Positions 23,887 through 33,100 of a stretch of 39,133 nt of DNA are shown here, one piece after another. The DNA lies in the NCBI GenBank assembly GCA_031271785.1, contig JAISUZ010000009.1:1-39133 (forward strand), in the 5' to 3' direction. Within the stretch, counting starts at the first letter, position 1. Every line of letters starts with the position of its first letter. The notes below the pieces were generated by a model. That model was not told the DNA's origin and did no database searches. It was given only the letters and a program-made list of their open reading frames with translations. The position numbers were made by a program, and so were the translations under genes. The stretch is from Fibrobacter sp. (GTDB lineage: Bacteria > Fibrobacterota > Fibrobacteria > Fibrobacterales > Fibrobacteraceae).

Positions 23887-24549
23887 ATGCTTCGGTTTAC
23901 ACAAGAAATTCTCTTAGCCCTTCAAGCTCTTTCCAACGAGGAAGAGGCGAAGAACATGGCAAAAAGTACCAAGGAACAGTTTGATTTCCTTGGAGTGAAA
24001 GTAGTCCCGCGCCGGGAAGCCACCTACCCTATTTTCGACAGAAATCCCCCGAAAGACGGAGATGAACTCGCCAAACGGGTAGAAGACCTGTGGGCGCAAA
24101 GTTACCGGGAAGTCCAATATGCCGCCTGCGATTATCTCTTCCGGCACCGGCACTTTCTCGGTGGGCAGCACTTAAATTTCCTCAAACACCTGATCAAAAC
24201 GCGTTCCTGGCGCGATACGGTGGACACGATTGCAACGAGTATCCTCGGCGAACTGGCATGGCGGCTCCCCGCGATCCGCGGAAAAATCGCCGCCTGGATC
24301 CGCGACCCGAACGTGTGGATTCGCCGCAGCGCGATTATTTTCCAGATTCAATACAGGGAACGCACCGATTGGAACATGCTGAAAGACTTTTGTTTGTTCT
24401 GCGCGAACGATGAAGACTTCAACATCCGCAACGGCATCGGAAAAGCGCTCACCGAATACGGGAAATACAATCCGGCGGAAGTGCGCCGTTTTGTGCTGAG
24501 CAATCCGTTCTCCCCCATGACCACTCAAGAAATCTTGAGACACATTTAA
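23887..24549 (+). CDS. AlkD-like HEAT-repeat protein (DNA alkylation repair family)
   Basis: A 220-residue all-helical protein of the AlkD superfamily, whose best-known members excise N3- and N7-alkylated purines without base flipping. Family landmarks are EVQYAACDYL (75-84), SWRDTVDTIATSILG (107-121), WIRRSAIIFQI (144-154) and FNIRNGIGKALTEYGKYNP (178-196). Relative to Bacillus cereus AlkD as I remember it, the catalytic Asp (D113) and Arg (R147) positions are kept. The two cleft tryptophans appear to be Arg109 and Lys186. This may change or abolish glycosylase activity. Promoter box and lack of a ribosome-binding site favour the ATG at 23887. Convergent with the permease gene. Confidence 0.85.
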   Translation: MLRFTQEILLALQALSNEEEAKNMAKSTKEQFDFLGVKVVPRREATYPIFDRNPPKDGDELAKRVEDLWAQSYREVQYAACDYLFRHRHFLGGQHLNFLKHLIKTRSWRDTVDTIATSILGELAWRLPAIRGKIAAWIRDPNVWIRRSAIIFQIQYRERTDWNMLKDFCLFCANDEDFNIRNGIGKALTEYGKYNPAEVRRFVLSNPFSPMTTQEILRHI

Positions 24550-24565
24550 GGCTTCACGCCTTAAA
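24545..24565. terminator. Hairpin between convergent alkD-like and permease genes
   Basis: TTTAAGGC, loop TTCAC, GCCTTAAA: a perfect 8-bp stem overlapping the stop codons of both convergent genes. It lacks a long T-run but could end transcription in both directions. Confidence 0.45.
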
Positions 24566-25322
24566 AAATCACGTCATAAATCAAATAAAGCGCAAGCCCG
24601 ATACTTGCGATACCGATAAACCGCCGGACAAATGTTTTACCGCGTTTCTGCTGAATCTTGCTTCCGAGGTAACCGCCGAGAGTCGCCCCCACCGCCATCG
24701 TAATGCCAAGCCCCCACTGCACTTTGCCGTGAATCGCAAGCGCAATGGTACTCAGCGAAAGAAATATCGTGGTGAGCGCGGTTTTCAGAGCGTTCACGCG
24801 AATCAGGTCCAAGCCGGTATAGCGCGACAGCGCAAAAATCTGCATAAAACCGACCCCGATTTGAAGCACACAACCGTAGAGAGCCGTGCCGAGAAACAGA
24901 AAAAAACCGCCGGGAGAAAGTTTTTCGGGCGGCTTTTCTCTCGGCTTACCGAGTACGGTCGGCTTCAAATTGCTGAAAACCGTCACCATGCAAATGGCAA
25001 GAGCAATCAAGAGTTTCAACAACTCGTCATTCAACCGCACAATTAAAAACATTCCCAACACAGCCCCAAGAAGCGTAGGCAAAATCAATTGCTTCAGCAC
25101 TTTTTTATCCAGATTCCCGCCGCGGGCGAGATGAAGCGCCGAACTGATATTCCCAATGAAAATACCGATGCGGTTGGTCCCGTTCGCAACCGTGGGAGGG
25201 AGCCCGAGAAAAATCATGATCGGAAGACTGAGCGAACTGCCGCCGCCGGCAATGCTATTGATAAAACTTACAATCACACCCAGGAGAAAAAAAACGGCGT
25301 ATGTCCACCACTCCGGACTCAC
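24561..25322 (-). CDS. TauE/SafE (DUF81) family membrane permease
   Basis: Inner-membrane protein of 253 residues with about eight hydrophobic segments in two homologous halves, typical of sulfite/organosulfonate exporters. Signatures include FINSIAGGGSSLSLP (21-35) and NGTNRIGIF (47-55), and the second half has GVGFMQIFALSRYTGLD and LKTALTT. The substrate is not predictable. The GTG start overlaps the preceding lipoprotein stop (GTGA), with GGGAG 8 nt upstream. It is the last gene of the PBP1-lipoprotein-permease operon, an unusual partner for a cell-wall synthase. Confidence 0.88.
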   Translation of the reverse strand: MSPEWWTYAVFFLLGVIVSFINSIAGGGSSLSLPIMIFLGLPPTVANGTNRIGIFIGNISSALHLARGGNLDKKVLKQLILPTLLGAVLGMFLIVRLNDELLKLLIALAICMVTVFSNLKPTVLGKPREKPPEKLSPGGFFLFLGTALYGCVLQIGVGFMQIFALSRYTGLDLIRVNALKTALTTIFLSLSTIALAIHGKVQWGLGITMAVGATLGGYLGSKIQQKRGKTFVRRFIGIASIGLALYLIYDVIF

Positions 25323-26494
25323 GGGGTGAGCTCCCGTAAAAGCAGCTGCTTGTTTTGGATAACTGTCTTACTTTGTTTGTTTTCCGGAAATTCCACCAAA
25401 CAGCGGTCAAGAAGCGAAATGGCGTCTTTGATTTTTTGATTCGCCTGTTCCCTGTCTTTCGGTTTTCTCGATTCTTTGAAAAGATTAGCGGCTTGCGTGC
25501 GCTGCTCGGAGCAATACAACTCACCGAGTTTTTCGAGTTCTTCCACAGCGCGCGGCCGGAGAACGCTCGACTTTAACTGCAAAAAATCCTTTTTGGCATC
25601 CAGGTATTTTTTGTCCTCCGCCTTCTTCTTCGCTTGAGCAAAAGCTTGCTCCGGATCGTGCGTTTCCCAAAACTTCTTACTTTGTTCGGATTCTTCAAGG
25701 CGCATTTGCGCCACTTTGAGTAAAGCGGATTCCAGTCCGAGCGTGTCTGCAAATTCGGGATAACTTTGAATGAGGCGCGTGATTTGCGTTTCCGCGGCAT
25801 CGTAATTGCCTTCCGACTTTAAGCGGGAAAGAATCTCCGTTTTTTCCTTATCCGCTTTAGCGTAATTCCGCCGGAACGATTTTTCCTTTTCCCGATTCGC
25901 CCAGGCAACGAGCGAATCACCGGGAGAAAGCGCCGAGAGACTATCGGTAAATTCGCGCACAAGCGCGTAAGAAGCGCCCGCCGCATTCATATTGATAATC
26001 TGGAAAATCAGCGGCTGAAATTCTTCTTTAACTTTGGCGGAGCGTTCTTGAATTTGATTCATAAGAAGCGTGGCGCGGTCCATCCACTCTTTCCATAACG
26101 GAGAAAGCACCACAAAACTTTCCAAAAGTTCCGTGGCGCGCTTCACATCGCCTTCGTTCAAAAGAGAATCCACCGAAGCAAACGTTTGCTCCGCAAGGAC
26201 GGGAATTTCAAAATAAAGATTCTTTCCGCTTTTTACCGGCGGATTTTCAGCAGCAACCGAATCCGGAGTTTGCACCCCGGATGCCTGCGCGGAATCTACC
26301 GGCGTAAACGCCGGCAGTTCAAAACCGGCGCTATCCTTCTTTTCTGCCGCCATCGCATCCGCTTTCTGCTCCGCCGCTTCATCCCGCAACGTTTCCGGCG
26401 GCGTCTGCAGCGTTTCAAGCGGCGGCGCGGGCGTTAGGGAACAAGCGGAAAGGAAAACGAGGAGGGAAAAACCGATTGCAAAAAACTTCTTCAT
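25319..26494 (-). CDS. Helical-repeat lipoprotein co-transcribed with PBP1
   Basis: A 391-residue lipoprotein: signal peptide with lipobox LSAC (C18), a Pro/Ala/Glu-rich linker (about 20-95), then a long array of amphipathic helices resembling TPR-like solenoids (LLNEGDVKRATELLESFV, RLKSEGNYDAAETQITRL). Such lipoproteins often act as adaptors in envelope assembly. Being encoded straight after the bifunctional penicillin-binding protein suggests a role as its regulator or scaffold, analogous to LpoA/LpoB but not evidently homologous. GGAG lies 8 nt before the ATG; an upstream GTG at 26503 overlapping the PBP stop is the alternative. Confidence 0.8.
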   Translation of the reverse strand: MKKFFAIGFSLLVFLSACSLTPAPPLETLQTPPETLRDEAAEQKADAMAAEKKDSAGFELPAFTPVDSAQASGVQTPDSVAAENPPVKSGKNLYFEIPVLAEQTFASVDSLLNEGDVKRATELLESFVVLSPLWKEWMDRATLLMNQIQERSAKVKEEFQPLIFQIINMNAAGASYALVREFTDSLSALSPGDSLVAWANREKEKSFRRNYAKADKEKTEILSRLKSEGNYDAAETQITRLIQSYPEFADTLGLESALLKVAQMRLEESEQSKKFWETHDPEQAFAQAKKKAEDKKYLDAKKDFLQLKSSVLRPRAVEELEKLGELYCSEQRTQAANLFKESRKPKDREQANQKIKDAISLLDRCLVEFPENKQSKTVIQNKQLLLRELTP

Positions 26495-26499
26495 CCGAC

Positions 26500-29400
26500 T
26501 CACTCCGGTTCAATAGGGACAAACGCATTTTCACCGCTGAAATCAGCCGGGAGTTCCCAATCATTTTCTTCACTCTGCCGTTCTTCTTTTTCCGAAACGG
26601 AAGATGCCGCCTGCAGAGAATCCGGAACTTGCGGGAGCGTAAGCGATGTGATAAAACCCGCCGAGGAGGCTTCCGTTGCCGCCGCACTCGTCACGGACGG
26701 CGGCACAAAATCCGGAATATCAAGCCAGGGCACCATCACGGATTTTCCGGCGCTTGCCAACGGGAGCCCGGTTTCCGGATGCACCGGAATCTCGCCGCGC
26801 TCATTCCCCAAGTGGAACGGCGCTTCGCCCCGCGCAATCGAAGAAAGGTCGAGGAAATCCACATTCGCGTTCTCGCGGCGGTCGCCGAGAACTTCTTCTG
26901 CAAAATCCACCCATTGCGGGAGCCCGCCCGAAGCCCCGGCAATCCGCGTTCTTCCGGAACGGAGAGGCCGGTTATCATCAAAACCCACATAACTCCCGAT
27001 AGCGATCACCGAATCCAGCGAATAACCGTTTTTATCCGGCACGTAAGTCGGAAGTGCTCCGAGGAACGCCACATTGCGGTAATCGTTGGTGGTTCCCGTT
27101 TTCCCGAGCGCCGGGAAACGCAGCGTCTCTTTGCCGTCTTCGGATTTGAGCGAAAGCGCATTCACTTGACTCCGGGCGGTACCGTGAGTGAAAACCATCC
27201 GGAGCATCACCGCCATTTGAGACGTCACCGTATCGCTTAAAATCTTTTCTTCTTCGGTCTCGTTTTCAAAAATCACTTTGCCGTCGCGGTTTTTAATCTT
27301 TTGAATCCAGCACGGCTCATTCCATTCGCCGTCTTTACAGCGGTAAACCTTTCCGCTTAAAATGCTTTGATACGCCGTCGTCATTTCCGCAAGCGTCACA
27401 TCGTTCACGCCGAGCGGCATACTTTGCACTTGCTGCAAAGGCTCGCGAATACCGATCTGCTTTAAGAACCGCGCAAAATCCGCCATGGCGAGCGAACGGT
27501 TAAAATCGCGCCAATTCCGGAGCGAAGCGGGCTCCAAATAATTTTTGGATTCATCCGCCGTTTCCACCATACTCACAAGCCGTTTAAAATCGGCGAGCGT
27601 AAAGTGAGGCGCAATCTCCGCCGCGTCCGAAGAAGACTCGCCCATGCCCGGCGTTTCCACGAGACTCTTTTTAAGCAAATCCATATAATGCAAATAATTG
27701 TGATTCAGCTTTTGCAGGTTTTCTTTATTTTTCGCCTGCGCCTTGATACCTGCCGACACGTTATTTCCATAAAACATATTGCGGAGAGTGCGCGCCTTCA
27801 GCGGCTCATTTTCGTAAATCAATTTTTGAACCAGTTCGTTTTGCGCCTTGGTAAATTCGATTTCCTGCTCGGCGGAACCCCGGAGCATAAGCCCGTATTG
27901 ATCCCGCAGTCTTTCAAAATAAGCCTTGCGATCCTCTTCGGGAGTTTGTGCGTAACCGTTCTTTTGCATCACCTCCTCCCATTCTTCGAGAGAAAGTTTA
28001 TCGAAAAGATGGTCGAGGAGCCACACGCTCGCAATATTTTCCGAACGCACCGCCGCCCAAAGAATACTCACCGTCTCGCCTTTATTCATGTGATCGGGGC
28101 GCGGAAAATAAAACTGGTTCCCGTATTGGAACAAATTAAAATCGTTCTCAATTTCATCGAGGTAATTCCAGTGATAATTCAAGGCGAGCGCAAACAGAAG
28201 CGGCTTCCAGCTCGAACCGAACTGCCGCAAAGCCTTAAAGGAACGGTCAAAACCGGTATTATGAAACCCCGACTGCGAAGCGAGCACCCGCCCTTCCTGA
28301 ATCGAAACGAGCGCGCCCTGAAGCACCGGTTCCGTTTCGATCCGGCACGGATAACGGTTCCCCGACACGGGAACGGTATCGAGAATACTTACGAGAAGCA
28401 CCGAACCTTTACCGAGGCGCGAAGCGAGAATTTTGGCAGGATCGCCTTTCACGCTCTCGCCGAACTTTTTGAGTTGCCCGGAAGTCACCACCCCATGCAG
28501 CTGCCCGAAAGAAAGGAAAATCGACTCGAGTTTACCGAGCGAATCGTAAGCCGCCGTATCTACCGCGCCGTAAAGGTAATCGCCTTTCCGGGCTTTCAAG
28601 GCGCGGTTCGGGAACTCCGCCTTGGGGAGCGCAAAGCCGCCGAGCTGCACTTGAAGCTTTGAAATATTGTTCTGGAGCGCGCGCATGGCGGCATCCTGAT
28701 ACTCCGCATCCAGATTCAGCGACACCTCAAGCTGCGAGCGCCGCCAATCCGGAATATCCTGCGCGGTGAAAAAATCCTGATAAAATTTGGAATCCAGCTT
28801 CTCTTCCAAATTGGCAAGCGGCGTTGAAAGCGTAAAGCGGAAATTCCCATGCTCAAACGGGAGCGGCTTTGCAAGCGCGGAATCCATCTCCGCCTGCGAA
28901 ATATATTTCTCTTCCACCATGCGCCGGAGCACATAGCGCGTGCGGTGCTCGCCGCGGGCGATCGCCGAATCCCGGCGCGCTGTGGTGCGCTGAATAAACG
29001 GATCATAATTAAAAGGTCCTTTCACGGAACCCGCGATAAAAGCGCACTCCGCAAGCGTCAAATTGTTAAGATCCTTATTGAAAAAATACTGCGCGGCGAT
29101 CGCCACCCCTTTCCCGGTACCGGAAACATGAAACTGATTCAAATAAAACTCAAGAATATCTTCCTTGCTGAAATGCTTCTCCATGCGGAGCGCGTTCATC
29201 AACTCTTTCCATTTCTCTTTCACGGAATTTTCTTCGCGCCCGAAAATATTTTTCACCGTCTGCTGCGTTAAAGAAGACCCGCCTTGCCTCAAACGCCCCA
29301 TGCGCAAGTTGTTAAACATCGCCCGGGAAAACCCGCGGAAATCAAACCCCTGATGATTCCAGTACCGCGCATCTTCGGCGGCCACGAGCGCGTTAATCAC

Positions 29401-29658
29401 ATTCTCCGGAATATCGCCGTAAGGCACATAAATGCGGTGATTCACATCGAAAAAAGCACCGAGCACCGTTTTACCGTCCCGGTAATACACGCGGGATTCT
29501 CCGGAAAGCACTTCCGAAATCGCCGCCCGGTTGAAAATGTGCGACGGATCTTTTCCGGGAAGCACCTTGAAAACCACAATGTAAGCAATGACCGCAAGCA
29601 CAAGCCCCACTAAAAAGAGCGCGAGAAGAATCTTCAGAAAAGTCTTTAAAATCCGCAT
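26500..29658 (-). CDS. Bifunctional penicillin-binding protein 1 (class A PBP)
   Basis: Peptidoglycan glycosyltransferase and transpeptidase anchored in the inner membrane by one N-terminal helix (about 8-32). It has 1052 residues, longer than usual. GT51 domain: catalytic E95 in AAEDARYWNHQG, QGGSSLTQQT (125-133) and EFYLNQ (170-175). Transpeptidase: SxxK at 482-485 (SSWK), SEN near 538, KTG at 853-855 in LGKTGTTNDY. The roughly 300 residues between SEN and KTG are far more than normal and contain a helical insertion (EEDRKAYFERLRDQYG and following). A low-complexity Ser/Glu-rich tail ends the protein. AAGGAAA precedes the ATG. First gene of a three-gene operon. Confidence 0.94.
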   Translation of the reverse strand: MRILKTFLKILLALFLVGLVLAVIAYIVVFKVLPGKDPSHIFNRAAISEVLSGESRVYYRDGKTVLGAFFDVNHRIYVPYGDIPENVINALVAAEDARYWNHQGFDFRGFSRAMFNNLRMGRLRQGGSSLTQQTVKNIFGREENSVKEKWKELMNALRMEKHFSKEDILEFYLNQFHVSGTGKGVAIAAQYFFNKDLNNLTLAECAFIAGSVKGPFNYDPFIQRTTARRDSAIARGEHRTRYVLRRMVEEKYISQAEMDSALAKPLPFEHGNFRFTLSTPLANLEEKLDSKFYQDFFTAQDIPDWRRSQLEVSLNLDAEYQDAAMRALQNNISKLQVQLGGFALPKAEFPNRALKARKGDYLYGAVDTAAYDSLGKLESIFLSFGQLHGVVTSGQLKKFGESVKGDPAKILASRLGKGSVLLVSILDTVPVSGNRYPCRIETEPVLQGALVSIQEGRVLASQSGFHNTGFDRSFKALRQFGSSWKPLLFALALNYHWNYLDEIENDFNLFQYGNQFYFPRPDHMNKGETVSILWAAVRSENIASVWLLDHLFDKLSLEEWEEVMQKNGYAQTPEEDRKAYFERLRDQYGLMLRGSAEQEIEFTKAQNELVQKLIYENEPLKARTLRNMFYGNNVSAGIKAQAKNKENLQKLNHNYLHYMDLLKKSLVETPGMGESSSDAAEIAPHFTLADFKRLVSMVETADESKNYLEPASLRNWRDFNRSLAMADFARFLKQIGIREPLQQVQSMPLGVNDVTLAEMTTAYQSILSGKVYRCKDGEWNEPCWIQKIKNRDGKVIFENETEEEKILSDTVTSQMAVMLRMVFTHGTARSQVNALSLKSEDGKETLRFPALGKTGTTNDYRNVAFLGALPTYVPDKNGYSLDSVIAIGSYVGFDDNRPLRSGRTRIAGASGGLPQWVDFAEEVLGDRRENANVDFLDLSSIARGEAPFHLGNERGEIPVHPETGLPLASAGKSVMVPWLDIPDFVPPSVTSAAATEASSAGFITSLTLPQVPDSLQAASSVSEKEERQSEENDWELPADFSGENAFVPIEPE

Positions 29659-29758
29659 AATATCCGTTTCCTTCTCTAATAATAAAATAATACGTGATTT
29701 TCCCCGGTTACCCGCTTGAAAAACGCCGCACTTTTATTTAAAATTGGAGTTCCCGAAT

Positions 29759-29847
29759 GGGAAGATGGCCGAGCTGGCCTAAGGCGCGTCCCTGCTAAGG
29801 ACGTATAGGACTTAATCCTATCGCGAGTTCGAATCTCGCTCTTCCCG
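29759..29847 (+). tRNA. tRNA-Ser (anticodon GCT)
   Basis: Acceptor stem GGGAAGA/TCTTCCC (29759-29765 with 29840-29846) and discriminator G29847. D arm GCC/GGC, anticodon stem CGTCC/GGACG with loop CTGCTAA (anticodon GCT at 29794-29796). A long variable arm typical of serine tRNAs is present, then T arm GCGAG-TTCGAAT-CTCGC. It decodes AGC/AGU. The CCA end is not encoded. 89 nt in total. Confidence 0.95.
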
Positions 29848-29853
29848 CTCAAG

Positions 29854-29880
29854 GCGGCGGTCCCGGTGGCCGCCGCTTTC
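29854..29880 (+). terminator. Probable terminator of tRNA-Ser
   Basis: GCGGCGG, nine-base loop, CCGCCGC (7-bp perfect stem), followed by TTTC. It begins 7 bases after the tRNA. The T-run is short. Confidence 0.5.
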
Positions 29881-29941
29881 GTGTTTAACGGGCGCGTCCC
29901 GAACCTTCGGCTTTGAAAATCGGGACGGGACCGGGCTTGTA

Positions 29942-29971
29942 TTTTACCCGGCGGCAAAGCCGCCTGTAAAA
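29942..29971. repeat. Strong inverted repeat upstream of repeat copy B
   Basis: TTTTAC-CC-GGCGGC-AAA-GCCGCC-T-GTAAAA. Twelve pairs in two blocks around a three-base loop. It abuts the dispersed repeat and may be part of the same small mobile element. Confidence 0.6.
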
Positions 29972-30005
29972 CGGAGCCTCCTGCGGAGTCTCCGCCCATG
30001 CGGGT
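29971..30005 (+). repeat. Dispersed ~35-nt repeat, copy B
   Basis: ACGGAGCCTCCTGCGGAG, then TCTCCGCCCATGCGGGT. It matches the minus strand of 1676-1709 nearly base for base. The two copies are about 28 kb apart with no shared gene content. Confidence 0.7.
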
Positions 30006-30076
30006 GCAAATCCCTCGCGCAGACAAAATACGCAAGCAATGCCCGGTTTTGGAAAAAGAACCGCATCTCATATTGT

Positions 30077-30085
30077 TATCTTTTG
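30077..30085 (+). promoter_or_regulatory. TATCTTTTG promoter-like box before the sensor kinase gene
   Basis: TAnnTTTG-like with one extra T, the same variant as before rpe. It ends 4 nt before an in-frame ATG at 30090. Either that ATG is the real, leaderless start, or the transcript has a leader of about 110 nt to the ATG at 30198. Confidence 0.35.
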
Positions 30086-30197
30086 TATCATGAACCAGCA
30101 ATGTGAACGACAAACACCGATCACCGGTCGTTGTTCCAATGGCACAAAAACAACCGCAACCTATCGCTTTCACGACCTCTCCTTACCGGAAATACAA

Positions 30198-33100
30198 ATG
30201 CCTAAAACGAAGACTTTAAAACCAATCGTTTATGTATTACTTGCCGCCGTCGCCGTATTCGCCCTGTTTTCGGGATGCAAAAAAACCGAAACGGCTCCGG
30301 CTGCAGGAACCGCCGTATTCACCTCGTTCCGGGACATACCCGGTGTCACCAACGAGGAAATACAAGCCATTGAAGCATTGCAAAAGAAAGGCGAACCGCT
30401 GATTTACGGCATGAACCGCGGCATAGAAGCCTTTGAGGAAAACGGCAAAATACAGGGATTCTCGGCAATGGTTTGCGAACTGCTCACCGAACTTTTCGGC
30501 ATGGAGTTCCAAATAAAATTTTACGAATGGAACGATTTGCTGCCGGGGCTCGCCACCGAAGAAATCGCCTTTACCGGAGATATGGCATTAACCGAAAAAC
30601 GCCGTCAAAGCGGTTATTTCATGACCGACCCGATCGCCGAACGCTCGTTAAAATACACGCAGAACGCCGACAGTTTAACTCTTGCGGAAATGGCGGAAAA
30701 ACGCCGGCTGCGTTTCGTATTCGTCGCAGACGCCGCCCCGGTGACCGACATCGCTTCGCTTTCCTATTACGCTTTTGATACGATATTCGTCAAGAATCAT
30801 GCCGACGGTTACCGCTTGATTCTGGAAGGAAACGCCGATGCCTTTTTTGACAAGAACGCCACGGAAGCGCGCTTTGATGCCGACAGCAAACTCTCGGTCG
30901 AAAACTTTTTTCCGGTCATCAATATCCCTATTTCGCTCACGACAAAAACCGTCGCGCTGAAACCGGTTATATCCGTCATGCAGAAAGCGCTGCAAAACGA
31001 AGAATTCCGCAATCAACTCAAAGGATTCTATAAACAGGGAGAAAAAGATCTCCAAAAGCATAAAATGCTTAACCGGCTGACGGAACAGGAAAGAGAATAT
31101 ATCCGTAAACACTCTGTCATACCGTTTGTCGCCGAACACTACAACTATCCGATCAGTTTTTATAACACGCATGAAGAGGATTGGGGCGGCATTCTTTTCG
31201 ATGTACTTGCCGCGGTGACGGAACTCACGGGTCTCTCATTCCAACTCATCAACGACGAGCATACCGAATGGCCGGAAATCTTGAAAATGCTTGAAGACGG
31301 CAATGCAAGCCTCATTTCCGAATTACTCCCTTCGGAAGAAAGACAAAACCGTTTTTTGTGGCCGGAAAAAGCGCTCCTCACGGATCATTACACGCTGATC
31401 TCCAAAGCGGATGTCCCGAATATCGACGTTAAGGAAGTCATGAATGAAAAAGTGGGACTCACGGAAGGCACCGCTTACGCCGAATTATTCAACGCCTGGT
31501 TCCCGAACCACAAACACATTGTGATGTTCGATAACCCCGACCGCGCCTTTGAAGCGGTGGCGCGCGGCGATATCGACATGGTCATGTCCAGCGAGCGCCA
31601 GCTGATCGCGCTCACCAACTTTCTGGAGCTTTCGGGATACAAGGCAAACGTGATGTTTGACCGCCCGTCGAAATCCATTATCGGGTTCAACAAAAATCAT
31701 GAAGAATTGCGCGACATCTTCAACAAAGCGTTCCGCATGATAGACGTGGACGGCATCGCGGCGCAATGGACGCAGAGAACCTACGATTATCAGGCAAAAC
31801 TCGCGCAGTCCCAGCGTCCGTGGCTGATCGGCTCCTCAATGCTTCTTTTGTTCACACTCATTCTTTTGGTGATATTGCACCGGAAAACGCGCCGGGAAGG
31901 CGCGCGGCTGGAACAGTTGGTGGCGCAGCGGACCAATGAGCTGGAACTTCAAAAAGATACGATCCAGCTGATGTTTGATTCGATACCCGATTTGATATTC
32001 ACCAAGGATTTGAATCTGAAATATACCCGGTGCAATAAAAGCATGGAAAAATATTTCGAAATTCACGAAAAGGATATTATCGGAAAAAACGACCGCGAAG
32101 GCCTCCATGTATCCGAAGATGCCGAAAGAGTATATAGAGAAGCCGACCTGAAAACCATTCAGGAACGCCGGATGGTAACCATACCCGAAGATATCATAAA
32201 GCGAAAAGACGGAACCCTCATGATTTGCGAACTCATTCAGGTTCCGCTCATCCATAACGGAGAAGTCACGGGACTTATGGGAATCGCTCACGATATCACG
32301 GCGCGCAAAGCGATGGAGAACACCATCCGGAAAACGTCCGACCGGCTGGAAGTCGCGCTCTCGGAGGCAAAGGAAGCCAATAAGGCGAAAAGCCGTTTTC
32401 TTGCCAATATGAGTCATGAAATCCGTACGCCCATGAACGCGATTATCGGCATGACCACCGTAGGATTATCCGTCACCGATTTGAAGCGGGCCGTTTACTG
32501 TTTCAAAAAAATTCAAGACGCGTCAAAACATTTACTCGGCATCATCAACGATATTCTGGATATTTCCAAAATCGAAGCCGGCAAGTTCGAACTCGCTTTA
32601 TCGGAATTTGAATTTGAAAAAATGCTGCGGCAGGTTGTCAATGTCAATAAATTCCGTATCGACGAAAAGAAACAGCATTTTTCGGTGTACATCGGCAGAA
32701 ACATTCCCAAGTTTTTATTCGGAGACTCTCAGCGGCTCGCGCAGGTGGTCACGAACTTGCTTAGCAATGCGGTCAAGTTCACGCCGGAAAACGGTTCGAT
32801 TTGTATTGATTCGCAGCTGGAAAAAGAAGAAAACGATATCTGCACGGTCCGGATTTCCGTTACCGACACCGGAATCGGCATTAGCCCCGAACAGCAAGCT
32901 CGCTTGTTCCAGTCTTTCCAGCAGGCGGAAAGCAGCATGGCGGTGCGCTACGGCGGCACAGGGCTCGGGCTTGCGATTTCAAAGAACATTATTGAAATGA
33001 TGGGCGGCCAAGTATGGATTCAATCCGAACTGGGCAAAGGCTCCAGTTTTATCTTGACGGCTCCGATGAAAGCAATTCCCGGAAAGCAAAAGACGCTGCC

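Larger units (their letters stand above)
29881..30197. other. Repeat-rich leader between tRNA-Ser and the sensor kinase gene
   Basis: About 320 bases. It holds a strong hairpin (29942-29971: TTTTAC and GGCGGC arms, AAA loop), repeat copy B (29971-30005) and a TATCTTTTG box (30077-30085). An in-frame ATG at 30090 could start a longer kinase. Minus-strand frames here show no coding character. Confidence 0.55.

Noticed and set aside
27604-28662. 352-codon plus-strand frame inside the PBP1 gene
   Set aside because: Antisense to well-supported transpeptidase sequence; His/Arg-rich shadow translation.
29676-30173. 165-codon minus frame across the tRNA-Ser region
   Set aside because: It runs through a certain tRNA gene and several hairpins; not a protein gene.
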